Of a stretch of DNA of 64,000 nt, positions 63,440 to 64,000 are shown one piece after another. The stretch comes from Xenopus tropicalis. Its lineage: Eukaryota; Chordata; Amphibia; Anura; Pipidae. A model generated the notes under the pieces. The model worked only from the letters and a program-made list of their open reading frames with translations. It was not told the DNA's origin and searched no databases. The position numbers and the translations under genes are program-made. Each line of letters opens with the position of its first letter. Positions within the stretch are counted from its first letter, which is position 1. Location of the stretch: contig NC_030684.2 in assembly GCF_000004195.4 (NCBI RefSeq), positions 68,865,392 to 68,929,391 of the forward strand, in the 5' to 3' direction.

Positions 63440-64000
63440 ACAATGCGCACTCCTCATCCTTTATAATTCATTTATTGTTGCATTAAAAACATCAACGTTT
63501 CGGTCCAGGTCTAGGACGTTAGGATGTTAAACCATGAAAAAACAAACACATAATGAAGCTTTATACAATACCAAAGTAACCCCTCCCCCCACAGCATAGC
63601 CACAACCCTACTCATTAACCCCTACCCTGCATGATCCATACAGAGATTCAGGGTTAAAGGGAAAACTATCAATGCACATAATAAACACCATTACTGACAT
63701 ATAATATCATTTTACCTCGTTGGTAAGAAACAATTGAAGGAACAATATTCATTTAGACCTCTTGGTGCCAAAGTATCCAATTTTTTAATCCAAAAGGATT
63801 CCCATAAACTTTATAATTTTGCCATAAAAGAATTTCCTGATTCTATCTATCAAATCCCCCCATTGTTCCTCTACTGTATGTGGGGACGACCACAGCAAGA
63901 GGAGACCGTTAGCATAAGAAGCTATAACTGACAGGTTGAGAAGGGGCAGTCAGGTTGGCAAAACCAGGTTTAAGAAATTCAAGTAACAATTAATTACAAA
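63440..64000 (-). mobile_element. Penelope-like element, C-terminal end and 3' region, minus strand, runs off the window
   Basis: On the minus strand 63,812-63,723 reads SLWESFWIKKLDTLAPRGLN followed by EYCSFNCFL, matching the W-I-x-x-L-x-T-L-x-P-x-G-L-N ending of Penelope-like proteins (after the GIY-YIG endonuclease). Further 3' on that strand, near 63,519-63,485, CCTAGACCTGGACCGAAACG is hammerhead-like. Upstream coding continues past 64,000; frames near the edge look broken. Confidence 0.75.

Overview
This window looks like vertebrate, most probably frog (Xenopus-type), genomic DNA. It is AT-rich, its only gene is split into small exons with GT-AG introns, and it is crowded with short inverted-repeat DNA transposons. 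These include several with TTAAAGG...CCTTTAA ends (the Kolobok/T2 type known from Xenopus), hAT-type elements with 8-bp target duplications, Penelope-like and LINE 3' fragments, and (TA)n runs. The species call is inference from repeat type; no search was possible.

Layout. Positions 1 to about 19,390 hold no gene I can support. They contain hairpin-rich DNA (448-690), a duplicated GC-rich block (1,190-1,700), a degenerate satellite with GTGGGCGG and CCAAT motifs (5,342-6,866), MITEs, LINE 3' ends and long featureless stretches. From 19,406 to 62,417 one plus-strand gene runs through 22 coding exons. I joined them by hand: all reading phases match and no stop interrupts the reading frame. It encodes the first 1,532 residues of an adhesion G protein-coupled receptor: signal peptide, pentraxin/LamG-like domain, a 491-residue Ser/Thr mucin stalk with a 129-bp tandem repeat, a SEA-like segment with a furin-type site, a four-cysteine hormone-receptor-like domain, a GAIN domain ending in an intact GPS (HL/T), and seven transmembrane helices. 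Domain order and 7TM sequence fit ADGRG4 (GPR112) better than ADGRG2 or ADGRG6. The cytoplasmic tail exon(s) lie beyond the window or were not recognised.

Introns carry most of the remaining interest. There is a decayed copy of the mucin exon at 35,556-35,945. A hAT-like element at 50,028-50,872 has a 40-bp minisatellite inside and a clean 8-bp target duplication. Two more hAT elements have perfect 8-bp duplications (24,131-24,438 and 39,208-39,705). A T2-type MITE is inserted in an older repeat (46,432-46,889). Penelope-like remnants with hammerhead-like ends lie at the right edge.

The window therefore holds a single receptor gene in a transposon-rich background. I found no operon, CRISPR array, tRNA, rRNA or wholly new system. 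The most useful novelties are the rapidly evolving mucin array, its dead paralogous exon, the tandem splice acceptor at the 30-bp exon, and the minisatellite-bearing foldback elements.
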